64,000 nt of DNA from Dillenia suffruticosa (lineage: Eukaryota > Streptophyta > Magnoliopsida > Dilleniales > Dilleniaceae): assembly GCA_033439265.1 (NCBI GenBank), contig JAVTVX010000026.1, forward strand, positions 13,579,001-13,643,000, written 5' to 3'. The notes below the pieces were generated by a model. The model searched no databases. It worked only from the letters and a program-made list of their open reading frames with translations, and was not told where the DNA came from. The position numbers were made by a program, and so were the translations under genes. Shown here piece by piece: positions 36,516 through 49,539 of this stretch (its first letter is position 1; the number at the start of each line of letters is the position of its first letter).

Positions 36516-38769
36516 TTAGATTTGGTATTATTGTATAGTAAAAAAAGTGTCCATCTCCAAGTTGCCAAATAACTTATATTCGATGCGTATAGGTTTTCGA
36601 GGATGCATTATTATATATTTATTAACAAAAAATTTTAAAGCTTTTACTAAAAAAATCTAAAAGATGATATTTAACATACAAGAGTATCTATGCTTCAAAA
36701 TATTTACAAAGAGATCAAAAAATACCCCAAAAAAAAAATAAAGCCAAGAGTGTTCAAACTTCATTTATTCTTTAAAAAATAATAATAAATAATAATAAAT
36801 ATATATATTTACTGAATGAGATTAGAGAATATTTGATGCTGTTAACTTTTCCAGCGGTTAAAAATAGTATTTGATTACTCGATTAACAGCTGATGAAAGC
36901 AACTGATAATCAAATATTGTTTTTTCGAATTTACTATTTTACATTAATGACAACAAACGTATTTGAGTAGTTAAAAATTGTTTAAATTATTTTGTCAATC
37001 TTATTTCTTTTTTTTTTTTTTTTTTACTTTTATACTATTTTTACTCCTAAATTTTTTATAATATAAGATTTATTATTATTATGTGAATTAATAGATTGTC
37101 TTTTTTTCTGTAAATAGTTTAAAAAAAAACTGTCTTTTCTTGTCGGAACATGGATTTATATGATTTACCTCAATTTTTTATAATATATATTTAAATTAAT
37201 TATTTCTTAAAAATTGTTGATATTTATATTTATGAATTATTTTAAAATATGAAATCGAATTAATTACTATTTTCTTCCTAAAATGATTTAGGAGAGTTAA
37301 CATCAAAAATAAACCCTACAATAGTTGAATCGAAAAAATCAAGTAAAACCTGAATATTAGTGATGAAAAAAAAAAAAACTTGTACCTTTTGATTATTTTG
37401 TGCATCAATGGCAATTACTATCAAATAGATAACCAAATATTACTATTAATTAACTACAGCTATTAATTATTAGACATTAAACATCAGCCAACAATCGTCA
37501 GCTAAATTTAATCCATTAAACCAAGCAAATTCTAAACTCTTCCAGCTAAGTAAATTATTTAATCTTAACTCATTCAACTTCTTAATGAAATATTGCATAA
37601 CTCCAGTTACGAGCAATTTGAAACCGTGTGTTGTAGCTCCAAAGAAGGCTTTAATGTATGTTGGTCGAACCAGCCAAATTAATGAAAATTGAGATATTTT
37701 CTCCTTCAAAACTTTCCTTGAATTCATCCCAGATGTGGAAGAATAAATAAGGGTGGAGCTCACCAGCCTCATTTATGAAGCCAAGGGGAATTCAAAATAT
37801 TAAGCCCTACCAACATCTGACACGAAATTCTTCACAAAACATAAGACCCGCCAGACAACCGACGCCACCCCATCACGCAAAAAACAACCTTAGTCACCAA
37901 ACACGCCCCCACAAAAATCCCAACTTCATAAATGTGATCTCATAACCCGGCCAAGTGGTTTGGTTGTAAAAGAAAATTGGAATACAGCTAAGCTAAAATT
38001 GCTTGGAAAGACTTGTCTTGTCTTGAGTCTGAGGGCGGGAGGGAGGCGGTAGATGATAACCCACTTTTTGCAGCCTCAAGTAGCAGATATGCTTTGTTTG
38101 CAAAAGAAAGCTATTGCTCAAACCAAAAATCACTGCAGTTTACTGAGGAAAAAATCAACTTAATTTTAAATATCTTATTAAAATTATACATAATTTCCCT
38201 AGGTCAGTTCCAAACTATTCTCTCTCATGGTGTTAATCGGCCATATTTTCCAATTAAGGTATTTGACCTGACACTGACATATCATTAATGCAGCAACTTT
38301 AACGTAATTGTTAAACACATTTAATCAAAAATAGATCGGAAATAACATAAAAAGAAAATTATTTATGCTTTTAACATCAGAATTAATATTTTTTTCCCCA
38401 TCCCAAATATATATTATAAAATAACTTCTTTTCATTTATTTGGCAGTGCCAAAGAATAAACAAAAAAGAAAAACCAGTTGGCAACAGCGCAGGCTTGATT
38501 GGCTCATTTAATTGGCTAAACCAAATGATCACAACCACAAGATCCTGGTAGATAGACTTTGCAGGGACTTGGACCGCCCCCCACTCAGCAGTGCCCGCGA
38601 GAAAAATAGAGCACAAAGGGTATTCAACTAGTGCGGGGCAGCCTCAGTCCACCCTCCACTATTATATATAAAAGAGAAAACAGAAGTGAACAGAGGAAAA
38701 ACAACAAAAACATGCGAGAAAAATCAAACATTGGAATGGGCATCCAAAGAGCACAGGAAGCAGAACCAA

Positions 38770-38872
38770 GTAGCTTTCATAAATATATATATATATATAT
38801 ATATATATCTTTTTTACAAGATAAAACTAAACGAAATCAAATAGGAAAAAGAGAATCGAACTGAGAAGTAGC

Positions 38873-38909
<37 letters not shown>

Positions 38910-38930
38910 ACAATATAAAACTATACAAAA
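38770..38930. repeat. Local duplication containing an (AT)n tract
   Basis: GTAGCTTTCATA + (AT)n + TTTTACAA-like + ATAAAACTA occurs twice, at about 38770-38830 and 38868-38930, a period of about 98 bp. Confidence 0.75.
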
Positions 38931-39319
38931 TGAAAGATAAAACCCAACTGCGAAAGAGAAGATAAACTCCCACGCTTGAGTTGTACTTAAGAGACAAGCT
39001 TTCATCCTCTTAAATCAACCAACATCAAATTGAAAAGACAATTAGGGGTGGGGGAGAGAAATCAAACGAGGTTTAATTTTTAATTCAACAAATGAGACCC
39101 AATAACTTGGTCATCAAGACATTAAAATAGTAACATTAACAAACCCACTACTAAACCAACCATTCGTTATCAAAGACGTCAACAAACATAAATAAATTAT
39201 AATAAACTTTGATAATGGTGAGTAAAATAAATGGACAGGCCTGCTTGACCAGATGCAATGAAAATTCCACGGCAAAATTATAATAGAGAGAGATTAGAGA
39301 GAGAGAGAGAATACAAGAG

Positions 39320-39381
39320 AGTAAACTCTCCCTTCGACAAGACCCCCAAAAGTAAACTCTTCCTTCGACAAGACCCCCAAA
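39320..39381. repeat. 31-bp tandem duplication
   Basis: Two copies at 39320-39350 and 39351-39381 starting AGTAAACTCT and ending GACCCCCAAA differ at one site. They lie about 0.3 kb past the CRF stop codon, probably beyond or in its 3' UTR. Confidence 0.9.
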
Positions 39382-39650
39382 AAAACCTTTACTGTCTCTA
39401 CAACAAACAACCCTTGGACGGCTCTAATAGCACAAGAAAACCCAAAGGACTTTCTCTCACTCTCTCTCACCAGATTCATTGAACAATGAACAAATAGACT
39501 TAAAGACCGACAAAACCCCTCCTTGAGAACCCATTTCCAATTCCTGAGAATTTTAAACTTAGAAAGCTAGTAATAACATTAGTTTTAATAATATAGATAG
39601 ATACTAACTGATAATAACAAATAAAAAACTCATTCCTATAGCTGCAAAAT

Positions 39651-40658
39651 TTATGGGCAAGCAATATTGAGGGGTTGTTCTTCCATCCAAGCAAAATCAT
39701 CATTTCCAAGCTCAAAATCGAAGTCTGGTAGTTCATTGCCAGACACTTCATCACCAAACCCGCCAATCTGAAAATCGTCCAAACCACCAAAATCATCGAA
39801 AATTTGCCCAAAATCACTGATTAAGAGTGATCCCATCTCCAAATCCAGATCAAGATCCCCAATTTGTGAAGCAAGCATAGCATCCTCCATAAAACTCATG
39901 TCAGGCAGAATAATTTTCTCTTCATTTTCGACATTTCCGCTCGAATTAGTAAGCGAGGCTGATGTATCAGCCGACTCAAGAACAGAGGCCGGAGATGTGT
40001 GAGACAGAACACTATCAATGTCCTCGGAAACAGAGTGAACAGAGTGATTGCTGTTGGTGTTCGCGTTGTTCTTGGATTTGACTAAAGACTCGAATTCGAG
40101 CCTTTTCTTCTCGTACGCCTGAGAAGCCTCCTCTGCGGTGTTGTAAGTACCTAACCAAACACGAACACAGCGAATCGGGTCCCGGATTTCCGCAGCCCAT
40201 TTCCCCCATTTTCGCTGTCGAACACCTCTGTATTTCGAGGAAGACGGCTTCTTAATCGGCTTGGGCGAAGCCCATTTCGTGATTTCCTTGGGAACTTTGG
40301 CAGTATTGCTGTCCTGACAAGAATTTTCGGTCTCCACAACGTTGTTAACGTTGTTGTTGCTGTTTGTGTTGGTGACTCTACTTGGAAAGAGAGGAAGCTT
40401 GATTTCTCGGACGATTTTCTTCGAATCAAGAGATTTAGGTTTCTTCTTCTTGTGGGTTACTCTGTCGATGATTCGGTAGTTGCTTTTGTCGTCTTCGTCT
40501 TCGGATGAAGACGAATCGGTGGCGTACGGATCAGAGCAGATTATGCGAACTTTCCTCATTATATTGGCCTCCTCGTCTCTCTCAGAGATTGATTTGTTCT
40601 TCAACGATTTCTTGCAGTGGTTGTCTTGATTTGAAGACTGCTTCTGAGGCGCAGTCAT
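39651..40658 (-). CDS. CRF: Cytokinin response factor (CRF), AP2/ERF group VI transcription factor
   Basis: Single-exon gene, 335 aa. The start is the ATG at 40658, the first ATG in a frame that stays open further upstream. A CRF domain lies at residues 35-50 ([16 protein letters not shown]), then a basic linker, then one AP2/ERF domain at about 143-193 with [18 protein letters not shown] and [19 protein letters not shown] at 221-227 is the SP-x-SVL putative MAP-kinase site typical of the group. The C-terminal third is acidic and Phe-rich ([22 protein letters not shown]), consistent with an activation region. Family members act in the nucleus downstream of cytokinin two-component signalling in leaf, cotyledon and stress programmes. 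I cannot say which CRF orthologue it is. A dead relative lies 10 kb away on the same strand. Confidence 0.93.
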   Translation of the reverse strand: MTAPQKQSSNQDNHCKKSLKNKSISERDEEANIMRKVRIICSDPYATDSSSSEDEDDKSNYRIIDRVTHKKKKPKSLDSKKIVREIKLPLFPSRVTNTNSNNNVNNVVETENSCQDSNTAKVPKEITKWASPKPIKKPSSSKYRGVRQRKWGKWAAEIRDPIRCVRVWLGTYNTAEEASQAYEKKRLEFESLVKSKNNANTNSNHSVHSVSEDIDSVLSHTSPASVLESADTSASLTNSSGNVENEEKIILPDMSFMEDAMLASQIGDLDLDLEMGSLLISDFGQIFDDFGGLDDFQIGGFGDEVSGNELPDFDFELGNDDFAWMEEQPLNIACP

Positions 40659-40950
40659 TTTTAACCCCTCAAAAAATACCCAGAAAATCTTTTGTTTCTT
40701 CTTATAAAAAACGAATAAAAAGGATATGAAAACAAAAAAGGGCGATGGAATCAATTAAAGGGAAAGTATCTCTCTATATCTCTCTCTCACTATTTGGCAA
40801 GAAGATCACAATCAAGGAGATATTATCAAGTGAGAGCCCCTCTCAAGAACAAAAAGAGGTAGAAAAATCGTTCTATATGAAAAGCCCCAAAACACTCCAC
40901 TCCAGAACAAGTCCTGCATCAACAAACATAAACCCCACAAAAACCCTTCA

Positions 40951-41205
40951 TCAGAAAAAAATGAAAAGAAAAATTACACAGAACCCAGAAGAAAGAGAAA
41001 GAAAATAATAAAACCTTTTGGGTCTCAAACGCATCGAAACAGACGAAAACCCCAGGTTGGAAAAACACTGCTTTGAAGAAAAACAGAGTAGCATACAGCA
41101 GCAAAGAGCACACGCAGCAGTAACAACAGTAGTAGTAACAGTGATATTTGAAAGCCAGAGCTGCTGTAACGAAGCCCTAATCACCAAATTAAACTCAGCC
41201 GACAT
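40951..41205 (-). other. Upstream ORF in the CRF leader, 84 codons
   Basis: ATG at 41205 to TGA at 40951, hydrophobic and Phe/Cys-rich product. It lies between the putative TATA box and the CRF ATG. Other upstream ATGs also occur. The leader could alternatively be spliced: AAAG|GTTTTATT near 41010 and TTGATGCAG near 40915 form a possible intron that would remove part of this ORF. Confidence 0.4.
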
Positions 41206-41504
41206 AAATCTATGAAACCAGAACGCCAAAACCTCTGCTGCTGCTTATTCTACCCTGTTTTTCTTTCTCTGGTGTTCCTCTTGCTCTGCGGGGGACAAAG
41301 GGGGAGGAGGCGAGGGCTTTAGAGCGAGATTTATAGATCCAGCTGGTCAAGACCGAGAGAGAAACAGAGAAAGAGAGAAAGAGGAGAGATGATTACGAAT
41401 CTATGGCTACGATTTCTCTCTCTACAACATGACAAAGATTGGTTAGAGTTATTATCGATTTTGCAGCAAAACGCAAATCTCCATAACACCACCAGAGACC
41501 CAAA

Positions 41505-41513
41505 ATTTATATA
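41505..41513 (-). promoter_or_regulatory. Candidate TATA box of the CRF gene
   Basis: TATATAAAT on the minus strand. A start about 30 bp downstream would give a leader of about 0.8 kb rich in CT tracts (41345-41430), as is common for plant genes. Confidence 0.5.
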
Positions 41514-42539
41514 CAATTATTTAATAATAAACTAGTAACAATTTTAATAAAATAAATACATAAATAAATATTGAACTCTACTCTTCTTTACTTCTCTCTC
41601 TCTCTCCTGTTCTCGCCTGTACCGCTTTTTCTCTCTCCTCTCCTATTTCCCAAGGGGTCAAAATAGTATTAAAAGGGGGTTGGCGAGAATAATTAAATGG
41701 GGTGTAATTGTTATTTATAATATTAGAAAGTTTTTTCCTTTTTCTTTTTTTTTTAATGAGTAGAAATGGGGTAGGGGACATGGCACATAGATGTTGCATG
41801 ACCCATATCATCTACCATGTCATGCTTATCATGCGCCCATTTTCGTGCGTGTCATTGGAGATTTTGTAGGCTTCTCCCCCTCACTCTCTTCTTCACGCGC
41901 TTTCTTTGATTTTGCTTGGTGCTTAGGCAACTGCACAAAGCAATTATTAGATAAAAAAACTATAAATTATATGGAAAATATTATATATAATAAATCATAA
42001 GAATAAAATGTAAAATTAGTTTAATAAGTTTTATATTTTTAGTTTAAATTTTTTATCATTCAGTAAATTTATATATTTGAAAAAGAAATTAATTTTTATA
42101 TATAACTTTTCAATTGCAAATGATCTCAGTCAAAAATTAATTGTAATTTATTTTTCTTAAATATGTTGAATTATGCTAATGTTTATATAAAAAAGTTTAC
42201 AATTTTACATAAACTTGTCTATTTAAGTAAACCAAAATATCGAAATTCAGATCTACGCATAAGAATAAATTCAAATATAATATCAAAGACCCTTTTTGAT
42301 TAATTAGAAGAGTTGCCTTAGTAATTATAACTATAAAGAGAAAAATATTATTATAAAAAATATTAAAATAGGAGAAAAAATTAGATTTTGAGTTTTATTA
42401 CGAGTTAAGACAAAAAAAATCAAAATATGAATCGATTAAATGGTGGTGGTTGAAAAATTATCTTCTCATGTTTTAACTTATTAAGCTAAATTAATAAATT
42501 AAATTTTTATTAAGTCAAATATTGAGCACTTTAAATTTT
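41514..42539. other. Upstream flank of CRF, no gene seen
   Basis: CT-rich promoter-proximal DNA to about 41.65 kb, then AT-rich spacer with no recognised element up to the LINE tail. Confidence 0.6.
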
Positions 42540-43715
42540 TTTGGTACATAAAGAGTGAGGATTCTAATCTCTAAATAAAGCTAAAGTCTCGAATATCTCT
42601 CAATAAAACTCTATAAACCTCACAGAAACTCCATGAAACATTGAATGTCTGAGATGAGCTAATATATCTACACATCCATTACCCTCGCACAGGATAAAAG
42701 ATATAGTTTGAACCCTTGCCTTCATCATTAATTGTTGACATTCTCCTATGATATGATATGTAGGATGATGCTACTCAGCTCCTCATGTGAGAAACATCAC
42801 CAGCTCATTTGAATCCAACTCCATGATTGATGGAGAGTTTCAACCTGATTAAAAGAAGTAGATCTTCTCAAACACCCAACAACTTAGCTGTGAACGGGTC
42901 TGTAGACTCCAAATTTCCTGAAAAACTCATGATCCATAACCCAAACTCATTTCTGATTAGTCCATCCATACTCACTGAGTTGGTAATTTAAGAACTGATC
43001 CATCTGTATTCAGTTTGTAAGTACTTGTTGGAGGGGGTCCCAAGTGATCTAGTGTCAATTGCGTGGATTGAAGTGATCTAGTGTCAATTGTGTGGATTGA
43101 AGTGGTTCTCTCGAAACAGCGATCCATCCATCGCTAGTATAGGTAGCAACCCTAATCACCACACCCTCCATAACAATTTCAAAACAAATGTGAAACAGTT
43201 TCCTCTGACTCTTGACATAGGGGACAAAGGGGATTGGTCGTCATCCTTCATCGAAAACGGTAATTGTTTGTCATCAAACTATCATGAAATAGAAGCCATA
43301 TCAAAACTCTAACTCGCTTTTGACATTCAATGCGCAAATCCATCTCCAAGAGTTAATTGTTGTTAGTTGATTTAGAGAAACCTCATTACAGTGGATGAAA
43401 TACGCTGATCGGATAGGAAAAACCCTGATGTTTCTCTTACCCAACAGACATAATCTCGATTATTTGAATCTCGAGAAGTCATCATTGCTTGGATCTCCTC
43501 CATCATATTTTTCGATAATAGAGATTTAAGACCTTCAATATCCCATCTTTGGTCCGAGGTAATAAAGTGGCTCACCTTCAATGTCTCAATATCTGCTAAA
43601 TTATTACCTTGTATTATTTGGATTAACGGGAATAATCCCACCCAAATGTCTTCTTAGAATCAGATAATCCAATTCATTACCAATTTTTTAATGCATTCTA
43701 ATCTTTAGTAAATCT
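42540..43715 (-). mobile_element. LINE (L1-type) fragment, 3' part only
   Basis: Read on the minus strand, the pieces follow the C-terminal order of plant LINE ORF2: KIGNELDYLIL near 43700; VSHFITSDQRWDIEGL with CWVRETSGFFLSDQ at 43372-43641; a zf-RVT region (RVLIWLLFHDSLMTNN, then CPLCQESEETVSHLF) at about 43165-43320; an RNase H region (KLNTDGS near 43000, LIRNEFGLWIMSFSG); and CEGNGCVDMLAHLRH near 42690. The 3' end reads CTTTATGTACC followed by A (about 42540), a usual plant LINE tail. Several stops and frame changes are present, and the 5' part including the RT core is missing. Confidence 0.82.
43042..43099. repeat. 29-bp tandem duplication within the LINE
   Basis: AAGTGATCTAGTGTCAATTG plus nine bases occurs at 43042-43070 and 43071-43099 with one difference. 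Confidence 0.92.
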
Positions 43716-44496
43716 TGGATTTTTAAGAGACCACACCAAATGGGGGGGGCACTTAAAATGGTTGCTGCACTTAAGAAAAGACTCCTGTTTAAGGTATTTA
43801 CTCCTGAGCCCTTTAATTTGTGCCCATTTCATTTGCAATTCGCGTAAAAAAAGACGGGTTTAGTGGGAGATGTGCGGCACGCGCTAGTGAAAGAGTTGGC
43901 GAAGGGACAGTGACGTTGGCGTTTCATAAGGGATCAAACGTGGTTGCCGGAGAGGGCAAACGGAATGAGCAGTTTCCCACTCCCACTTGATAGCCCGTTT
44001 TGAATCTCTGTTGTCATTTAGAACCTGTAGTTAGTAAAAACTACAATTTTGCCACTAAAGTCAAGCGTGAACTACATTTTGCTTTTTCCTTTTTTATTAC
44101 TTTTCCAATTATATAATATTTTGTCTTTCTTCCATTTCGAAAATTCCGCCTTTAATTATTTGTACAAATAATACCAACCATCACGTTTTAATTTGTCTTA
44201 TTTTATAAATGAATATTTTATTATTTTAATAGAAATAAAAATTATTATTATATATATATATATATATATAATTTTTTTAAAAAAAAATCTTAATTTTCGT
44301 TGAATCTAATCTAAATTTTAATTCGAATAAAATAATTTACCTTTTTAAGGTTTTATTTTATCAAATTTAACTCTTTATATAAAAAGAAAAAACAAATGTA
44401 GATATTTTTCGCATGATATTTGACCAGCACACCAACACCAATATGAATAGTTTAAAACATATGTAAAATAAAAGTTTGCAAGACTAAAAAAAGGAA

Positions 44497-44536
<40 letters not shown>

Positions 44537-44592
44537 CATAGGGAACAAAAGATACTTGCTTAGAATATTTCCATCTACATTACCTTTTTTTT

Positions 44593-44623
<31 letters not shown>

Positions 44624-45509
44624 GGGGTCTTGGTCGTGTTTTGCCAGCTTTCAACTATTTGTAGACCCCTTTTTCCCGGATGGAGCAAATCACGCCGGGA
44701 TTTCTCTTTCTTTAGTATTATTTTCTGGACCGGCGGAGAAGAGGGCCGGTCAATTAAAAAAACATTCCTTAAAATTGACAAAAAATATTTTTGCATTTTT
44801 AACTCCTGATTCTCACCCTAAACGAGAATTTCATTATTACTATTTTTCGCCCACCTTTGTTATTCCCCCTTTTTTTATTTTTTTTCATTTTTTGTGTTTT
44901 CTATATGCTACCGTTTCATATGAGACTTTGAGTATGTTTGATCTGATTTTTTTTTTAAATTTAAAAACTCTTATTGTTTGTTTATTAGTTAACATGAGAA
45001 ATAAGAGATCTAAAATTTTAATTAAAAAATTATTTATTAGAATTTATGTGTATGTTAATTTGATACCCAAAAGTTTGTTGAAAGTGAAGACAGTTTGTAT
45101 ATTTTAATTGCTGTCTGTCAATGAATTATAATTCAATCGATATTGTCTCTCCTCCTTTTTTTTTTAAAGATTTTGAATTTGAAATTTCTTATGTAAAATA
45201 ATAATAATAATAAATTAATTAATTAAGACAAGATTCACAACAGAAAATGCAAGATCAACCCTAGACCATGAAGAAGTCCTAACTAATGGCCAAGATCAAC
45301 CCTTTTCTGTTATTAATGTTCCAGAAGAAACACAGCCTCCTTCACGAGACTGCTCATCACTACCACTAGTAGGAATATATTCATCTTTTTGATGACCATA
45401 AACACCACAAGCACAAGTAAATGTTGTCAAAGTTCTCACTAGACACTTGTTGCCAACTCTCATCGATCCATATTTTATGAATCAAAAGTTTAGAAGATTT
45501 ATTTTGTTG
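43716..45509. other. Spacer with a 33-nt T run, no gene seen
   Basis: It includes a CpG-bearing patch (43860-44030) without coding sequence, AT microsatellites at 44245-44275 and 44503-44534, and a run of about 33 T at 44590-44623. Read on the minus strand, that run is a long A tail after ACGACCAAGACCCC, possibly the end of an unidentified retroposed sequence. 45.23-45.48 kb (minus) has a weak zinc-knuckle-like patch (CACGVYGHQKDE) that I cannot assign. Confidence 0.45.
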
Positions 45510-46060
45510 GAGGTGGATTTGCTTCACAGATAAACTGTTCTAAAAACGAGAAACTGGTTTTAATGCGTTTGTTGGATCTTTCATGATGGAAAGATCTGTA
45601 AAATGTCCACCGGAAGTGGTAGGTTCCGATATTCAAATTAAAAAGAGAAATAAGAGAGATAGAATAGATTAGGAAGAGTCTTAAATCTATCATGTGTTAT
45701 CTATGTGTAACACGGTGTATAGTGTAAAAAGAACGTATTTTGGTGGGTCAACTTTTCTTAGTATATATAGCATGTGTATCTATGATAAGTCTCTTAGTTA
45801 GGGATATCAAAACTCTAATTAATTTATGAAAAGATCGTTAGAAATCTTTCAAAATGATAAAAACTGTAATTAAAGGAGATTTAAGATTTTACAGAATTAA
45901 GGGAAATTTAAATTATCATGAAAATTTCTTTTTTTATCATGCGAGATTACTTCTGAAATTAGGAAAAATTTAAATTTTGGGTAATCATAATCTTGATTTG
46001 CTTAATGGAGAATTTATTCAACCAGAGATCACTCGGTAGTAGTAGAAAGATTTAAGCAAA
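45510..46060 (-). repeat. Old Ty3/Gypsy-type LTR remnant
   Basis: Ordered blocks shared with 50.43-50.95 kb, such as CACCGGA, TTAAAAAGAGAAATAA, AAAACTCTAAT and a TTTTAC block, indicate the same LTR family. It is strongly diverged, and boundaries are approximate. It is a solo LTR or the far LTR of the fossil at 49.5-51 kb. Confidence 0.45.
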
Positions 46061-46768
46061 AGTGTTCAATTGAGCAGCAGCATGAAGGTTTAACCAAGAG
46101 TGCTCAACCGAGCAATGACCAAAATTGTTCGATCGAGCACTTACTCAATCGTCTTAGATGCTTACCAAGACATCATTTAGTAGTTCATGAGCCTTGCAGT
46201 TATGAACCGTTAGGCCCTATGCCATCACATTTCAATGCAAACTCTTGCATATTTTCTACAAGTTGTTAGGATTGAAGTTGAATCAACATTTACCCTCTCC
46301 TATTGACTTCAATTGAGCCCAAGAACCTTCTGTTGAAAATATTCGATTGGAAGTCATGAGACTGTTACCCAAGTTGCAGCTGTTGTCATTGAAGACCTAG
46401 AGATTATTATTTCTACTTTTCGAGATTACTGATCTTGCTAATTTTTTTTTATTTATTTATTTTACATTTACCACCAACCATTTTAAAAAGTGAAAAACTA
46501 GAAAAGAAAGCTATTGCTAATTGTTTGATATTTTAATACTTCCCCTCATGACCTCCCCCTTTGTTACCATCAAATAATTGTCGCCTATTAAAAAAGTTTA
46601 AAGCAGTAGAAACGGATATTATTAATTTTTTTCCTAACAATTTATTTTTATAATGAATGCTTTGAGGGCACTTGTTGAAGTAGAAAAACCATTTGGTATT
46701 TATCTCTTTCAAATCTCTTTTTACATTGTAACAAATATGACCCCTATAATATGATGTAATATATATGT

Positions 46769-46770
<2 letters not shown>

Positions 46771-46793
<23 letters not shown>
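46771..46793. repeat. (CATA)n microsatellite
   Basis: Five to six CATA units flanked by TA repeats. Confidence 0.9.
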
Positions 46794-46800
<7 letters not shown>

Positions 46801-48361
46801 TCCTTCCTCAATCTTTTCCATTTTCTTTTCACATTAAATTTCTTAATTTTCTTTTATATTTGTAAATTTCTTTTGATATCTGGAGAAATGAAATTCAGAA
46901 AATTTGAGAAAAGAATTCTTAATGTATGTATCAAGGCAGACATGGCAATTCATTGGTAACACTTATGAAAGGTAAACCGGCCGTTTTACTTCAATTAAAT
47001 TTCTACTATCTTAAATGAAATTTTTTAACAAGGAAAAAATTATAAATTTCAATTCATAGAAAAAAGAGAAAGCTTAAGTAGGCAAAAATATTTCCCTTAT
47101 AGCAATTTTAATTTTGAAAAAAAAAAAGATCAGAGATACAAATATGAAATGATTTTTCTTATTAAGCATTCGGGTTTTTTGCTCGGTTCAAATTTAATCG
47201 TATGGAAGTATCTATAAATATCAACCTTTTTCTTTTTTGGATCATGTGACCCAAAAATAAAATAAATATGTGGGGCTGTTTGTAATTAAAAAATGTATTG
47301 TCTTCATTTTAAAATGGAATACAAAGAATTGCTTCAGTAGCTTCAATGTTTCTTTTTTTTTTTTTTCTTTTTTCCTTAGGGATGCTTGTGTAACATTTGA
47401 AGCGGGAAAAATGCAGCCACGATGACATTCAATCGCATTTAAGAAAAATTAAAAGGAAAAAGGAATTCGACCCGTTTTGAGTAAAAGCACGTGAAGGAAA
47501 AATTATAAATGCAAGGAAATGGGGACAGTTTAGGCATTAACTAGGGTTTCAATGCCCTGTAAATGCAATTTATGGATTCCGAACCCATTTTTCCACTTCT
47601 TTGGTGGGTTATGGTTATTCGATGGCATTTTCAATTGGATATTGGCCCACATTTTTTTTTGCAAGAGTTCAAAGAAATAGATTAGTGGTCACAACACCCT
47701 TTTGATCTAGTGATTCTAGATTCAAATATTTGTATAACAAAAAAAAGAGAACTACAGACTATCAATGGAATATTGTTCTTGTAAGAACACCTAAATGATA
47801 AAAAATTTTTGATTAAGTATTTTTTTCAAGATTGAAATCTAGTATTTGAAGTTCGTGCTATACGTATTTTCATGATTTTCATGATCTATATATAACCATA
47901 AAAAAAGAACTACCGACCATTAGGCCAAGAACTTGGGGGTTCTCTCATTTTACTTGAACACAGAAAAAAAATCGAGATAAAGTTTCATTCTTATTAGGCA
48001 TAGCTTGATGCTTAGAACAATCTTTAACCCGTCTAAGCGAATAAATGCTGATTTTCATAAAAAAAATTTGATTTTATTTAGTGGATGTACAAAAAGTTAT
48101 TTTATTATATAATTTTAAATTTTATTAAAAAAAATCATAAGTGCATAAACCTTCTCAGGTTTTGGAGCCAATTCACAGTTTTGATGTCCAAGAAAATTTA
48201 CCTTTTAACTATTTGTTGTTGGATTTTTTTATTCGAAGTATCTTATGATAAGAGTTTTTTCTTTTCAAATTTAATTATTAAGTTTGGGAAAGAAAAAGGG
48301 GGTTGATTCCTTTCATAAACGATGTTGGATTGGGTGGCAACGTGGTCCACTACATGAATAC

Positions 48362-48535
48362 CAGATTTATACCGATAATTAATTGGTTTAGTGGAATAAT
48401 ATTAAACTCGCGATTTGAATATGAAACAAACTATATTAAGAAGATAGTCCTTTAAATAAGTTATTGTAAGTTTCAGATCGAATTATTCGAAATATGATTC
48501 TGAATATCACTTGATATAGTATAAAAAAAAAAAAA
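48362..48535 (+). repeat. SINE, family S1, with A tail
   Basis: A-box-like AATTGGTTTAGTGGAATAAT, then AAACAAACTATATTAAGAAG, ATTGTAAGTTTCAGATCGAA, ATATCACTTGATATAGTAT and about 14 A. The most intact plus-strand copy. Confidence 0.78.
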
Positions 48536-48759
48536 AGAAAATACCATATTTGTGTTTTTGTGAAGACAATGAATTTGTGATGAGATTAATTCTCAAATTC
48601 TGGCTTTCTAGCAACCAAAAAATGAAGAGTACTAATAAAATTGAGCATAGAGTCGACACTCCCTTGGCTGGAAAAATCCGACCTATCATTAGGGTAAGCT
48701 GCTCTTAGGTTTGAGACATGATTTTATGCCCTAACGAAGGTGTTTAATGGCATTTATTA

Positions 48760-48764
<5 letters not shown>

Positions 48765-48812
<48 letters not shown>
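48765..48812. repeat. (ATT)n microsatellite
   Basis: About 16 ATT units. Confidence 0.95.
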
Positions 48813-48815
<3 letters not shown>

Positions 48816-49539
48816 AAATACTAGTAGGGGTCAAGAGCCCAGATGGGGAATAATACAACAGAAATACAGGACCCAGAGGCTACACCTTACTTATTCAGAG
48901 AAATGACCAAGCTATAGAGGTGTTGCTGTATTTTTCCAAATATGCCAATATCTATAACTCAAGTTTGATGTGTAAAAATAATAACAATAATAATAAAATA
49001 AAAATAAAAATAAAAATTCCTAATACTTGCTTTCGGCCAATGCACACCTTTTGACACAAAAACTTTTCTATTACAATAATATTAATTAGATAAAACAATC
49101 TTTATAGTTGAAATAACAGAATTTAGCCCAGTGCAATCCTCTTAATAAAAAAAAAAATTAAAAAGCCATTTAAATAATGACATCTCAAGGAAATTTTAGT
49201 TTGGTTTGGACATGTGTACAAATTTTGCTAACAAATATTACAGAGAGAGTAACACAAGATTAGGATAATTAAAGATATCAAATGATTCAAATACCAAATC
49301 GATCGAAGTTTACATGAACACGATTGTCTATTCCAACATATTTAATTTTTTGTTTGGTTTAACAGCCATTTTTATAAATTCAAAATTACTCAATTTTTTT
49401 TTAATTATTGATTTGAATTGATATATAATATTTAGTTATAGTTGATTTTTAACTATAACCATATTGACTAATCATTTCGGGTAGTTTGCTTGCCAAATAA
49501 GGCTTGTTACTAGAAGTTTCTGGACCTCTTCTTATATTA

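Larger units (their letters stand above)
29881..39650. other. Long AT-rich spacer with SINEs, no gene seen
   Basis: Nearly 10 kb separates the CRF pseudogene from the CRF gene. I see five SINE copies (listed), AT microsatellites, and moderately CpG-bearing patches at 35.5-35.65 kb and 37.8-38.05 kb without coding potential. Open frames such as those near 36.02-36.21 kb and 37.47-37.77 kb have no motifs and probably arise by chance. Confidence 0.55.
46061..49539. other. AT-rich spacer with microsatellites, no gene seen
   Basis: 46.07-46.43 kb is a moderate-GC stretch with repeated GAGCA and CAACCGAGCA motifs, possibly more of the LTR remnant. The rest is AT-rich with the listed microsatellites and one SINE. 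Confidence 0.5.

Noticed and set aside
37470-37772. 100-codon open frame on the minus strand
   Set aside because: No motif, no splice or promoter context, AT-rich composition; probably chance.
40659-40754. Longer N-terminus for the CRF protein
   Set aside because: The frame is open upstream but has no ATG before 40658, and the extra residues are hydrophobic and unlike the family.
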